From assembly GCA_033807775.1 (NCBI GenBank), contig CM066314.1, positions 97,380,929-97,444,928 on the forward strand: 64,000 nucleotides of DNA, in the 5' to 3' direction. The stretch comes from Saussurea involucrata (lineage: Eukaryota; Streptophyta; Magnoliopsida; Asterales; Asteraceae). The position numbers and the translations under genes are program-made. The notes under the pieces were generated by a model. The model did no database searches, had not been told where the DNA came from, and was given only the letters and a program-made list of their open reading frames with translations. Positions 21,501-32,349 of the stretch are shown here, in pieces; position 1 is the stretch's first letter, and each line of letters begins with the position of its first letter.

Positions 21501-22837
21501 TTTATTTTCAAAATAAACTTTGTGCATGACTCAGTCGGCATTCCACGTCTCGACTCATACTCCTCCAAACCTCTCCAATCCACTATCGTCCTCCGAGCAT
21601 TTAACCTCTTAGGACAAGTTGGGAAATTACGTCAAATAATCTTACGGGTTTTCCTCAAATCAAAGTCGGCTCAAAAGCCTATGACCCAAAATGGTCTACT
21701 CAAAACAAACCACATCCTTATCGTCACTCCAAGTGATTGATACTAGACACGTCCTTCTATCCCAACGACTACTAGTTTAGAACCTTCGACACTACCCCAA
21801 CGATCATCCCATCAAAGCAAGTCAAGTACTCACATGTACCAGTGGATCTACTATATTTGTCTCTCCTCGTGACGGCTATTCAGGGTAGATAATACAACGC
21901 GTTATTAGCACATAACAACGCACACTAACAACACTCACGCCCAACTCCTTGGATTCCTCGTGACTTCCCCGACTCGAGCATTGATCTTGTGCTTCCGGTA
22001 GTAGGAGCTCTACTACTACCTTCCACACCTATCATCGCTCGTTCCGAGTCTCATCCCGAGGGTCCAAGTAGTTTCTCGCCGAAACTATACACATAAAATA
22101 ATTAATCCACACATGCCAGTTCAAGAACATATCCTAAACAGGCAACTCATACAACTACTGTATATATAACACCATCGGTCTCCCCGATCAGACAGCCACA
22201 AATGTATACTTAATAAACCATCGGTCACCCCGATCATACAACAACAATTAAATATATAATTAACCATATGCCTGCACCAGCATATATATACATCCACCCT
22301 TCCTAGCTCCCTAGGAATTTCCTCTTATCCCACTACCCTTGCTACTACCGAATCCCTACTAATTATGACGAGTGACCTCGCGAATACCCGATTATATGCA
22401 GTGCGAAATAAATAGACAGTCGAATACAAGACTCTCTCCTAGAACGGTTGGACTCAAACAAGAGCTGCGCAATAGAACTAAATCGAATATTCTAAGGCTA
22501 TAAATCTCATACTGCATACAACCTAGAGGGCATCCCCTTAGTAACCTATCATAATTCGCATAAATTCCTAATAGCAAGTAGTTCAACATACAGCATAGTG
22601 TCCACAACAGGCAATCTAGCATGCATACTCTATGATCTAGAAAGCAATAAAACACTAAGTACTGTACCTTTTCCCCTGGCTCCGGCTGACTGTACACATT
22701 GCGCCATCGATCACCGTTTCTCAAACGGGTTTTCCTTTCTTTTATTTTCCAAAAAGATTTAATAAAGAATTTGAAAATTTCCCCAGCCGCAACTTGAGAC
22801 CAAACACACCGAGGTGCGTTTGATTCACTCAAGCTGT
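18549..22837. other. LARD-E internal region, non-coding
   Basis: About 4.3 kb with no retroelement domain in any frame that I could recognise. It holds a 46-bp tandem array (18880..19063), a T-homopolymer near 20687..20709, an AT-rich middle (19.9-21.5 kb), and two short ATCGGT..CCGAT inverted motifs near 22170 and 22230. A 157-codon minus-strand frame at 22865..22392 overlaps the LTR and primer site, is Leu/Cys-rich without a motif, and is probably chance. Confidence 0.7.
18880..19063. repeat. 46-bp tandem repeat, four copies
   Basis: Units begin at 18926, 18972 and 19018, with a degenerate one before them. Each contains ACATCGG and CCGAT in inverted relation (CATCGGTCCAACCGAT). Confidence 0.9.
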
Positions 22838-22849
22838 GCTCTGATACCA
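22838..22849 (-). promoter_or_regulatory. LARD-E primer binding site
   Basis: Minus-strand TGGTATCAGAGC (initiator tRNA-Met), three bases inside the 5' LTR. Confidence 0.9.
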
Positions 22850-22852
22850 AGT

Positions 22853-25043
22853 TGTAACGTCCCAAAAATTACAAGCAAATTTAAATTTTTAAAATAAACA
22901 TTTCATTGATAACAACTCAATAAATGATCCCAACGTTTCGTTTGCAAACACATAATTAATATCTTTATAAAATAAAACCAGCGGAATAAACGTTTAATTA
23001 TTAAAATCATAAAGCAACCAGCTCTTCTCGCGCGCCAGTGTGTACTCGTCACGCCTTGGAGCCGCCCGTACCTGAAACCACAGTTTATTGGGAAAGGGTA
23101 AGCACGAAGTTTAGTGAATTCCAACACATGCGCAGATAGGAATTATATACACATCACCCCTATCCGCACATAAGCAACAACATCACAGATACATAAAACG
23201 AGTAAACATCTACAAGTAATTATGTATCCAACACCTCAGTACCATCGAGGCCTCAGTCCCACCGAATTGTAATGTATCCAACACCTCAGTACCATCGAGG
23301 CCTCGGTCCCACCGAATTGTAATGTAACACATTTATACCAAGCATTCAAACCAATCAAATATTACACACCACAAACAACTAGTTCACACCACAAAAACAA
23401 TAGTACATACAAACTATTATGACATGCATACAACCCCTAACCACACAGTGAGAGAACTCACCTCGAATGCGCGCCCAGCTTAATAACACAATTCAAGCTT
23501 CACAAATACGGTCACTTCCCAGCACCTAAATACATGTTAAAACGTGTCAATACGAGACCCGGACCCTATGACACGACACACGCTTAAACCGTCACTAAAA
23601 CTATTTTTCCGTTCTCACTAAACAGGTCTGTTCGGGACCTGTTTCGACCCCTTTAAACCCAGAAAATTCCCAATATTATTTCGTGACCAGAAAGTACACT
23701 GAGTTAGGGTTCCAAGGACATATTATACGCCTCCTAACGATTTTTCTACAATTTACTACGGTTTTACAAAAACAGTTTCCGGAACAGCGGAATTCAGCAC
23801 CTTTCAGTATAAAACGACAAATCGACCCATGCTACGTCCCGAACTGGGTTTTGCACAAAACACAGAAAAGTTTCTAGACTCAAAAAGGGAACGTTTAACA
23901 CCGGTTTCACCCCAAACCGAGTTACGAGCAGAAAGTTATGGTTTTCGCAAGATCAAGGCAGATTCCAGAAGTTTTCACATGAAATGACGAAATACCGAAG
24001 TTGCGACCACTTTTCCGCCCAGTTAGAGACCGAACCAGTTTTTCGCTAAAACACGGAAAACGTGCTCGACCCTGAACTTGAACCGTGGGCGCCAGTTTCG
24101 GATCAAACGGAGTTACGACGGAAAAGTTATGGTTACATGAAAACTGGACAGCACACTTTAATTTTCATAAAATAACGATTTTATAAACGGTAACATGATT
24201 AAGGTTTCGGGTTAGGGTTTAGCTATTACGGGTTAACGAAACTGATCAACACCCGGCACCACCCACTGCCATCTCCGGCCGTGGTGGTCACCGGCGGCGG
24301 CGGTATTTCCGGCGACTCTTATATACACGCACACGCACGCACACCCTCACGCACACACCACTCCATCCTCACACCACCGCTCTCCTTACTCCCGATCGTC
24401 CCACGCAAAATGACACATACACCCACACAACCCTCCGCCCACCCACGGCCACCACAGCGGCGGCGTGCGGCGGTGGTTGTTCCACCGGAAAAACGAAAAA
24501 GGAAAGGAAAGCGAAACGAAACGAAGAGACGACTTACCTTGCGACGTCAACCCTCTTCCCCTCGACTTCTCCGACGAAAGGTGGTGTTGGCGGCGGCCTC
24601 CGGCGGCAACAGCGACGATCCTCCGGCGTCTCTCTCTCTCTCTTTTTGTTTCTCTTGTTCTCTTCCTCTCTCTCTTCTCGCTACCTCTCTCTCTCGGCTC
24701 TTTTTCTTCTTTCACGACCGGCCGAACACCAAGGGGAGGGGGGGTGGCCGTAGGTTTTCTTATGGTTTCTAATAGGTTTCTTTGCTTTTTGCCATTCACG
24801 CCTCAAACACCAAGCCACAAATATGGAATTGGTTTAAGGAATCATGGGCCGAAATATAGTTTAAGTTTTGGCCCTTGACACAAATGGTCCCTCAACTTAA
24901 CTTTCTCGCAACTAACCAAAATTCCGACATTTTTTTTCGATTAGGTCTAACTCGACTAACCCCGTTAACGGAAACCACCTTAAATCAAACTTAAAAGAAA
25001 AGAATTAATAAAAGAAATTACATACCGGGATACGGGCTTTACA
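22853..25043 (-). repeat. LARD-E 5' LTR
   Basis: 2191 bp, with two 50-bp tandem units (23224..23323) where the other LTR has three. Otherwise near-identical by eye. Confidence 0.95.
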
Positions 25044-25049
25044 AAGAGG
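25044..25049. repeat. target duplication of LARD-E (right)
   Basis: AAGAGG, matching 16283..16288. Confidence 0.85.
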
Positions 25050-26890
25050 CTATAGACTCGTTGGTGCGATGAAAGAAGGCGAGAACGGGGGATGTTGTTC
25101 TCTATTTTCAATACCAAAGCTCTCCGAGTGGGAGAACGGTAGATTTTGTGCTAAATCCCCATGAAAAGTTGAAACAAGCAATTGTTGAGAGTCACTTGAG
25201 TGGATAGGAGGGGCGTGCAATTGCGTCGCTAGGTCCACGACGGTTTCTTCAATATCTCGTCCAAACATATGAGACGAGATAGCAGATGTGGCTACCTAAG
25301 CGACACGGGCTCGGGCTAGCTCATTTTCTTCTCTATTTCGTAAGCTATATCTCTAATGATTTTGTTTTGATCTCCATTCTCTCTGTCACACTTGTTCTAA
25401 ATTTTCAACTAATTCTCCCTATGCTCTCCTTATATCTCCCGTATTAGGCTCAAGAGTGGAGGTGTTAGAGGGTGTGGGTGAGTTAGAAGGAGTTTCCTCG
25501 ATCACTGGTGGACGACGTCCGATATGGGCGGGTATGGTGTCTAGGCATATGGCTTGGTCCGTATCGGAGTCAGTGCTTTCAGAACCGGGTGAGGATTGTT
25601 GGATGATCGGAGATTGAGGTTCAACTATATCGGTTGGGGTCTCGTTCAAGGAGAGGGTCATTTATTACCGGGACCTCGTGTAGGGTAGTCGACAGTCTGG
25701 CGGCATCTGTGGTATGGGTGGTAGTTTGGGAAGGATTGGGTTGTTGGCTGGTCGAGGGTCAGGATGGTTGGCATGTGGAAGGTCGGGATGAATGGCATGT
25801 ACCGGCAGGCGAATCCACAACACTGCCCGCTCCTGTTCCCCTCCTAGTATTCACTCTCAACACGCCCCGTCCGGGAGCCCCAGCTACCAGAACTCTTCCT
25901 CCTCTAGTTCTAGGACCCTCACGTCTCTCGGGTCTAGCTCCGTGGGGAGGTCCCTCCGACTCTGGCTGGACCATCGGAGCAACTAATTCTTGTTGTTGTC
26001 TATAAGCTATCACACTCGGTGCTTGGGGATTTGCGTAGTCCAGTAGGGAATCAGGATGTGCATTGGTTGTGCATTTGCAATGTTACGAATGACGAGATAG
26101 TGAAGGCTGAACGAGGGACATACCGGATGATTAGCTCGTCGAGGAATGGCTAGGTTGGCGCCATATGTTGTTGGATTGCAACCTGTAGGAATATGATGTA
26201 TGGAATGAACTTGCGCTCTTTTGTTCCGCCATTGTCCCAAATGGTCTTCACTAATTCATACCAGATGATTGTTGTGAAGTCGACATGTAGATTGTAGGCG
26301 ACGGCATGGACAAGGCGCAAAAAGTTTCTGGTGCATTGATCGATGCCTTTCCATCTGGATGACAGACACCGATTGAGGATCGTGAATAGTGTGTACCAAA
26401 GAGGTGCAAGGTACTTCTTGTTGAAAGTAGAAGGGCGATTCAGATCATGGTTGTACCCCAAGGCTCGAATGTCGGCACAAAGGGTGTCATCGTCGACCGG
26501 AGGATCCAAAGCAGCTCGGTCATCGTGAGTGGCTTCCGGTGGTGACAGGAGTTGTCTGAATGACTCAGGTGTGAGGACGAATGGATAATGATCCAGAGTA
26601 GCTTCAATCCTCTGAGTGTTGTGACTAGTGACCACTCGGATTGTGTTCCAGACTTGGCGCATGTAGAGAAGTGGAACGTCAGTTGTGGTGGTCAGCGCAT
26701 GGCGAAGTGGATGGCCTAGTCAAATGTCCACCACTACCCGATGTAGAGGACGGAACTCGCTGGCATCGAGGTGGTGATTATTGCCTTCAATCTCCAGGTT
26801 GTGATCTTCAGGGACAAGGGCGTTATCGGCCGCCTTATTGATGAACTCTTCATGGTGTTCGTCGCTGTGAATCAGTTGTTGGTCAGCCAT
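25050..26890 (-). pseudogene. CopD ORF3, N-terminal part
   Basis: The likely start is ATG at 26890..26888 (MADQQLIHSDE), nine bases after a pyrimidine-rich acceptor. The best-kept part is 26662..26150, a globular domain with LAPLWYTLFTILNRCLSS, which matches PPLWNTLFSILNRCLTV of CopB in position and sequence, and with a following Y..LHVDFTTIIWYELVK block. After it come Pro/Arg/Ser-rich remnants (26013..25419) with frame changes, then 25268..25050, which ends in a TAG just before the LARD-E insertion. Reading on past LARD-E, the same frame continues at 16282 (PLDILLSSLA). The gene is dead in this copy. Confidence 0.6.
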
Positions 26891-26989
26891 TGGATTACCT
26901 GATAGAAAGAGTGTTACATAGTAGTTATGAAGAACAGTATAGCACATACCATGTTGATAACCGGCTCAACCACATAAAAATTCAAAATA

Positions 26990-27293
26990 TGGCAGTGGGA
27001 CAGGGTATCCGGGTTGAAAAAATCGGACGTAGTGTCCGAGAACTAGGAGTATCCAGTAATGTGGGGTGTCCGGATACAATGGTCCCCGGATAACAAAGGT
27101 TATCGGATGCATATGTATCCGGATACAACCACTGACCGGATGGTGAAAGTTACCGGACAAATAGGGTGTCCGAATACAAAGGGGTGTCCGGTAAACTTGG
27201 GTGTCTGGATACAAAGGTTACCGGATAACAAAAGTTACCGGATACATTTAGTATCCGGATACACCAAATCACCGGATATTGGAACTTATCGGA

Positions 27294-27344
<51 letters not shown>

Positions 27345-27600
27345 AAACTTACCGGATAAAACGAGTTGGCCGGATGAAATGGGCTTCCGGACACGAAGGT
27401 AACCGGATGCATAGACTTAACGAATGAAACATTGACTTATCAAAGGTTTCCGGATAACATAGGTTACCGGACAAAATGGTTATCGGATAGTCGAGTACTT
27501 ACCGGACAAATGGTTACCGGATAAAGAAGGCTACCGGACACTTGGAAGTATCCGGATAGTTCGAAACTATCCGGACGACTTCCGGGTTTGATCAAATCAC
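26990..27600. repeat. dense TCCGGA-type motif cluster
   Basis: By hand count about 23 occurrences of TCCGG or CCGGA in 600 bp, often as GTATCCGGATAC or the 14-bp palindrome TGTATCCGGATACA. Spacing is irregular, about 15-40 bp, so it is not a simple tandem array. More copies lie at 27945..28070 and at the right end of the window. Confidence 0.85.
27297..27341. repeat. (TA)n microsatellite
   Basis: About 22 uninterrupted TA units inside the TCCGGA cluster. Confidence 0.95.
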
Positions 27601-27952
27601 ACAATTAACCAAATAGATGATGGATTCATGTGACTAAACAGTATCTAGTGAGTTTTAAAGCAACATAAGACAAGTTTTATCAAGAAATGAACCGAAAATC
27701 GCGGGAACACGAACCAACAAAGGTGTTGACCGATCGAACTCGGAAATCGATCGATTAAATGATCAACTTGAGGCGTGTGCGTGTGCGATAAGGATTGAAA
27801 TATGCTACAGAGATAGATGTGTGGACCGTACCTTGATTGGAGTCGAAAACGATAGTTAATCGTGCGAGAGTTGGGTGAGCCGAGGATTTTTTCGATATGA
27901 GAGGGTTTTAGGAGATAGTTTCCAGAAAAGGTGAGAGGGAAGGATGTCCGGG

Positions 27953-27961
27953 TTATTTATA
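27953..27961 (-). promoter_or_regulatory. putative TATA box for CopD ORF3
   Basis: TATAAATAA on the minus strand, about 120 bp upstream of the proposed leader donor. TCCGG words flank it on both sides. Confidence 0.4.
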
Positions 27962-28165
27962 GGAGACCTAATGTCCGGATAGGGTGTCCGTATGTCTCAT
28001 CCGGAAACCACCTTGTCTGGATATGTTATCCGGATAGATTGGTTATTCGGGTGAGGTGTCCGGATACCTGTCCAGGAACTTTTTGGCAAATGTTTCAAAA
28101 ATTGATTCCTGGCTTTTGGAAATTGATACTTTCTACCCAAAAACATTTGATTAAGTTAAAAGCGC

Positions 28166-28176
28166 TCCCCCTCGAG
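28166..28176 (-). promoter_or_regulatory. polypurine-like tract in CopD spacer
   Basis: Minus-strand GAGGGGGAGCG. Related tracts lie at 35640 and 35690 on the other side of TatF, so the uninterrupted spacer had three within about 200 bp. Confidence 0.5.
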
Positions 28177-28213
28177 ATGTGCACACACCAGACGGTGTGC
28201 AAATGACAAGACG

Positions 28214-28218
28214 GTGAC
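28214..28218. repeat. target duplication of TatF (left)
   Basis: GTGAC, repeated at 35591..35595. Confidence 0.9.
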
Positions 28219-29095
28219 TGTTAATGCCAAAAATCGCACCAAAGGGACAACTTATGGTCGATGTAGACTTTAACAACTAAAGAAAGGAATAGTTCGACAA
28301 AGGCGTGCGACAAAGATAAAAATATAGACGAGACAGAGGATTTGATGACACAGGAAAAACCTCAACGAGGAAAAAATCTACAGACGACAGTGGATGTCGT
28401 CGCTGCACTATGGTCGCCAATCAGGGGCGATGTCCTTGGTGTTCCAGGTGTCGATCGTACAGAGATTACAATACAAATGAAGGGAAAGACTTCGAAATGT
28501 AAAGTACAAGTGTTTGAAATGTAAAAACAGTGTATGTCGTGTGTGAAAACAATGTGTAAACTGCTGGGCGAGAGTGAAAGTCGTGTATAATTGTCGTGCG
28601 TCGGGAGTGATTCTTCGAGTGAGAGTTCTTTGCTTGTAGTGTTCTTATGAGCTGGGATGCTTATCTTCTAATGTTTGATGTTCGGTCCCCGGTACTGAGG
28701 ATTAACTTGATCTTTTATAGCCTTCGGGTGCTTTGATTTGCTCATTGATTGCTTTGATAACAGCCATAACGGTCGTCAGTTGTAACTCTTCATAATTGCT
28801 CTTCGTCGGTTATGACCGTTGCCCATTAATGACTTTGACTCCTGCTTTAATCATTGAACAAACGTAACAGTCGTATGTTGAGTTAGTCAAGGTCGTACGG
28901 TCTTGTGGGACGGTCGTGCGGAACGGGCGACGTCGAGGTCGAGTGTCGTGAGGAACTCTTGACTTACCTTTTCGGAGGGACGAAGGAGGTTCTTTGGGTC
29001 TTTGTCGAGACCTTATCTTAATACAAGATATAGCTCATAACATGTGTCTTACCTTTTCTAGTCGTGGTCGAGACCTGTCAAATTTTGCCCAAACA
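28219..29095 (-). repeat. TatF 3' LTR
   Basis: 877 bp, with a minus-strand TATA box (TATAAAAG, 28712..28719) and many GTCG/CGAC tetramers (about 24 by hand count). Confidence 0.95.
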
Positions 29096-29110
29096 GTTTG
29101 CCCCCAAAAT
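29096..29110 (-). promoter_or_regulatory. TatF polypurine tract
   Basis: Minus-strand AAATTTTGGGGGCAAAC directly before the 3' LTR. Confidence 0.7.
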
Positions 29111-29370
29111 TTGAATGTAGGATGGCAAATTCAAATTTTAAATTTTGCTTGTCGGGTGTTCAGGGTCTTGTGTTGAAAAATACCTTGGTTTTTTTGGAAC
29201 TGAATCGGTTCAATTCAAACTAGAGAGGGAAATCGAAGAGAGGATGGAGTCGTGACGTCATGCCGACACACGATGGTGCTTACCAGCTATCTTTGACAGG
29301 TGTCGACGATCTATGTGGTGATACGAAAAGACGGTGACGTGTGGCAATCATCAAGGGATTTGATCGTTTG

Positions 29371-29380
29371 CATAAATAGA
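29371..29380 (+). promoter_or_regulatory. putative TATA box of TatF antisense gene
   Basis: CATAAATAGA on the plus strand, 200 bp before the preferred ATG at 29571. A start near 29405 would exclude the earlier ATG at 29388, which is why 29571 is preferred. Confidence 0.35.
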
Positions 29381-30072
29381 GACCTCAATGGGTCTATTTT
29401 GTTTTATGATTTCAAAGAGTCTTAAGCGAAGATTTCCTCTCGATCTTCTTGATGTTCTTTGCCCGATCATTACTAATCCTGCGAGAATCTGCGACTCCGT
29501 TAGGATTTTCGAGGTCTTAGAGCGCTTATATATAAGGTACGATTTCTCCAATCTGTTTTTAGAGGTGTCAATGGACCCTGAGAGCAATATTCAAGAACAA
29601 TCGGATCTTGATGACTTTAGGAGATTAGCTAAAATCCCTGCGTGGGTCGAATTAATTTACGCAGGTCAGATTCGATCGAACGAATGTCCCGAGGGTTATA
29701 TCGTGATATACGAATATCCCTTTAAGATTGGCTTTGAATGGGCCTACTCACCTCTAGCTAAGGCTTTTATGCTAGATTTTGACTTAGCGCCGGGTCAGCT
29801 AATGCCCCAGTTTTGGCGAGTTGTACAAGTGATCGAGCATGTCAATAAGAATTGAGAATCTCACATGAATGTACGTGACCTCCTTTTGGCTTATCAAGCC
29901 AAGAAGGATGGGAGTCATCGCTGTAGTTTATACTCTAGACTTAAAGGTGATCAGGTTCTGGTCCTTAGGACCATTGTGAAGGATCGCGGGTGGAAGACTC
30001 GTTACGCATTTGTGCGTAAGTCGACCCTTGACTCTGAGAGTGATTGGATTAGGGCCAGCTGGAATACATCGG

Positions 30073-30143
30073 GTGAGCTTTGTACTTTTGTTGTCTGTCG
30101 TCTGTGTTTTTTGGTTTTTAACTTGTTTTTTATATGTCGACAG
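30073..30143 (+). other. intron 1 of TatF antisense gene
   Basis: 71 bp, CGG|GTGAGC to TCGACAG|CC, T-rich. It splits a codon after its first base. Confidence 0.6.
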
Positions 30144-30341
30144 CCATAAAGTTCGAGGACGTGAAGCCTTATGCTAATTCTCAAGCAAAGATCGACGCGT
30201 TCTTAGAGTTCAGCACTGGGGAACGGTCGTTTGTCGTACGACAATTGGTGGACGACGACGAGGATTTAGTATATTTAGGAGAAAATCAGGAGGAGAAACG
30301 TGAGGAAGAAGGGGAGTCGAAAGAAGAAAGAGAGATGACTG

Positions 30342-30427
30342 GTAAGCGTACCTTCTTATTTCTTTCTGTGTTAATTCGATTCTTCTTCCGTTGATTTTCA
30401 TAATTTTTATTCTTCGGTGGTTTCCAG
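30342..30427 (+). other. intron 2 of TatF antisense gene
   Basis: 86 bp, ACTG|GTAAGC to TTTCCAG|GGG, T-rich, codon split after its first base. Confidence 0.65.
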
Positions 30428-30948
30428 GGGAGTCTCAACCACGGATGTCGCGTGTCTCTGCTAAAAGAGCAGCTGAGCTCGAGCTTGCTCGTAAGGGCAA
30501 GGAGCAGAGGCTAAAGCTTATGTTCGCTGGTCCAGATGTTTCGAAGAAGATGCGGACGACGATTCCAAGGGAACTGTCTTCGGGAGTTCACGACTCGTCT
30601 AGAGCCGTTACGCCTGAGAAGGCGAAGGTCGCATCGCCCAAGAAGTCATCTTCTGATGCGATCGCTGCGACACCTATTAGTTCTGCACCTCCGGCGGAAA
30701 TAGCGAAGTCCCCGTCAGCCACGTCGGATCCTTTGTCGGCCGGCAAGGGAAAGGATCAGCCGACAGGAGGGGCTAAGGTCACGACGGTTAATTTTACATT
30801 GCCGTCGGACTTTATGGCCAGCAGTATCCTAGACGGGACGAACTTATTTCCTCACCTGGGGAAATATTTGCTCCCTTCTTTCAGGGAGCGTTTCGTGGGA
30901 TTTCCTACCGAGGAGACGGGAGCTCATGTCGCCGGGCTGGCTTTTATG

Positions 30949-31046
30949 GTAAGTCTTTCTTTCAAGACTTGGTTCATTCGTCGCTGTTGTCGGTGTCGTT
31001 GTCGGTGTCGTGTGTTTATTTACCATAGTCATTTTATGGTTTTCAG
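30949..31046 (+). other. intron 3 of TatF antisense gene
   Basis: 98 bp, ATG|GTAAGTC to TTTTCAG|GCG, between codons. Confidence 0.65.
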
Positions 31047-31637
31047 GCGTTCCAGGCTTCCCTAGCTTTACTGGGTGAGACAATGAAGATATAGGATTTA
31101 ATGTCTGCTGCACACGAGAGGGAGAACACGACATTGGATAGGGCGAAGGTCGCCGCCGAGCGCGAAGAGGCTCTGTTAAAAAGTCTGGATGACGCCCGAA
31201 AACACTTAGAGGTCGTCGGTCGTGCGAAGGATGATGTCAGTCATCGCCTAGCGCAGTCCTTACCCATGATTGCCGACCAGAGGGAGGAGATAGAGAGGAT
31301 TAAAGAATCTTTGGCTGCTGCTACAAAGGAAGCTGAGGATTCCAAATCCAAGGTAGAGGGTCTGGAGAGAGATGTACAAGCTGCTAAGAACGAGGATAAG
31401 TCTGTTTTTTCCATATCTCGCCTGACTGCTAGGGCAATGATTATGAGGCGACATCTAGCGGGGGAGGACCCTCTTGCTTCGGCGTCGGAAGAGCTCGACA
31501 TTTACTTGAAGGGCGTCGGGTCGGTGAGAGACCATGATTCATATGATGAGAAGGAGATCGAGGAGGAGGTGGTGGACGGAGGTCTTCATGGCGGGACCTC
31601 AGGCAAGGATGCGACTGATGCTCCTCCTCATGTTTAG

Positions 31638-32349
31638 AAATTTTGTTATCTCTGCTTTTACTGATCGACCGTTGGTGGTAGAAATGTAATTGACGGTTTA
31701 TTCGGTGAATGAAACTTGGGCTTCTTTTGAACTTGCGCTTTATAAAATATCACATCGACTGTCAAATTCATAAAAAATATACAAGGAATCAGGCGACTTA
31801 GGCATCTATTGTAACACAATAACTGGAACGTAAGCCAATAGACTTATAAATCGTGTATATAAATATAAGCACATGCGACTAAAGCCTACATTCGGAGTAT
31901 GGAAATTTTTTCTATGTCAAGAAACTTAGATCATGAGATTGCTAGACCTCGCGATAGTACGACTAAGTCGTGCGATTAATTCGAATCGTGTGCCCTTATA
32001 GAAGGATGATCAAGTCATAGACCAGATCGCTTATGTCGTGCGACCTTGCGAAACTAGAGTCGTGCTGGTGTCATGCGACAGTCTCAGTGACTTATGTCGT
32101 GCGATTATGCGATAAAACATTGTCAGAGGTTCGTCGTTGGCTAACCAACGACCCTCCGATGCTTAAGTTAGTAATCGTCGTTGTTAAAAATCGTATGAAA
32201 AAATAGAAAAGGGTTTAGAAGACGTACCTTTTCTGACGCGTCGTGCCCCGACTACGTGGGACGTCTTGATTATTTCTACCATCTTGCCACCTTGTGGCGA
32301 TTTTAAGACGATACACTAAATGCCGTCGTGAATCGCCACAATAGATGGT
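31638..32349. other. TatF non-coding gap where RT would be expected
   Basis: About 700 bp between the tail of the antisense gene and the protease end. It is rich in GTCGTGCGA-type words (31950..32110). No RT, RNase H or integrase motif is seen on either strand. Confidence 0.6.

Larger units (their letters stand above)
16289..25043 (-). mobile_element. LARD-E: large non-coding LTR element
   Basis: Two long LTRs (16289..18533 and 22853..25043, TGTAACGTCCC to GGGCTTTACA) flank a 4.3-kb internal region with a clear primer site and polypurine tract but no gag or pol that I can recognise. Longest internal frames are short and match nothing. The LTRs differ by about 1% by eye plus one 50-bp repeat copy, so the insertion is fairly recent. 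The terminal TGTAAC and initiator-Met site recall Tekay-type chromoviruses, but no coding domain is left to test that. It must have been mobilised by proteins from another element. Confidence 0.85.
26899..27831 (-). other. putative 5' leader intron of CopD ORF3
   Basis: Donor ATCAAG|GTACGG at 27831 and acceptor CTATCAG|GTAATCC at 26899 on the minus strand, the acceptor lying a few bases before the ORF3 ATG. The intron is 933 bp, non-coding, and filled with TCCGGA words. Layout and donor context match the CopA leader intron (CTCAAG|GT). Confidence 0.4.
29571..31637 (+). pseudogene. TatF antisense ORF with three introns, two stops
   Basis: Four plus-strand exons can be read: 29571..30072, 30144..30341, 30428..30948 and 31047..31637, separated by GT..AG introns that keep the frame. 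The N-terminal domain contains IRSNECPEGYIVIYEYPF and SPLAKAFMLDFDLAPGQLMP, which I recognise as the 'putative gypsy type transposon' (Transposase_28-like) domain found in plant Tat elements. A Lys/Ala/Ser-rich linker follows, then a helical C-terminal coiled coil (REEALLKSLDDARKHLEVV region) and an acidic tail. In-frame TGA (29853..29855) and TAG (31092..31094) make this copy non-functional. The gene runs opposite to gag. No enzymatic motif is seen and the role is unknown. Confidence 0.65.

Noticed and set aside
22392..22865. 157-codon frame beside the LARD-E primer site
   Set aside because: It starts inside the LTR, has no motif, and is not followed by any gag-like sequence.
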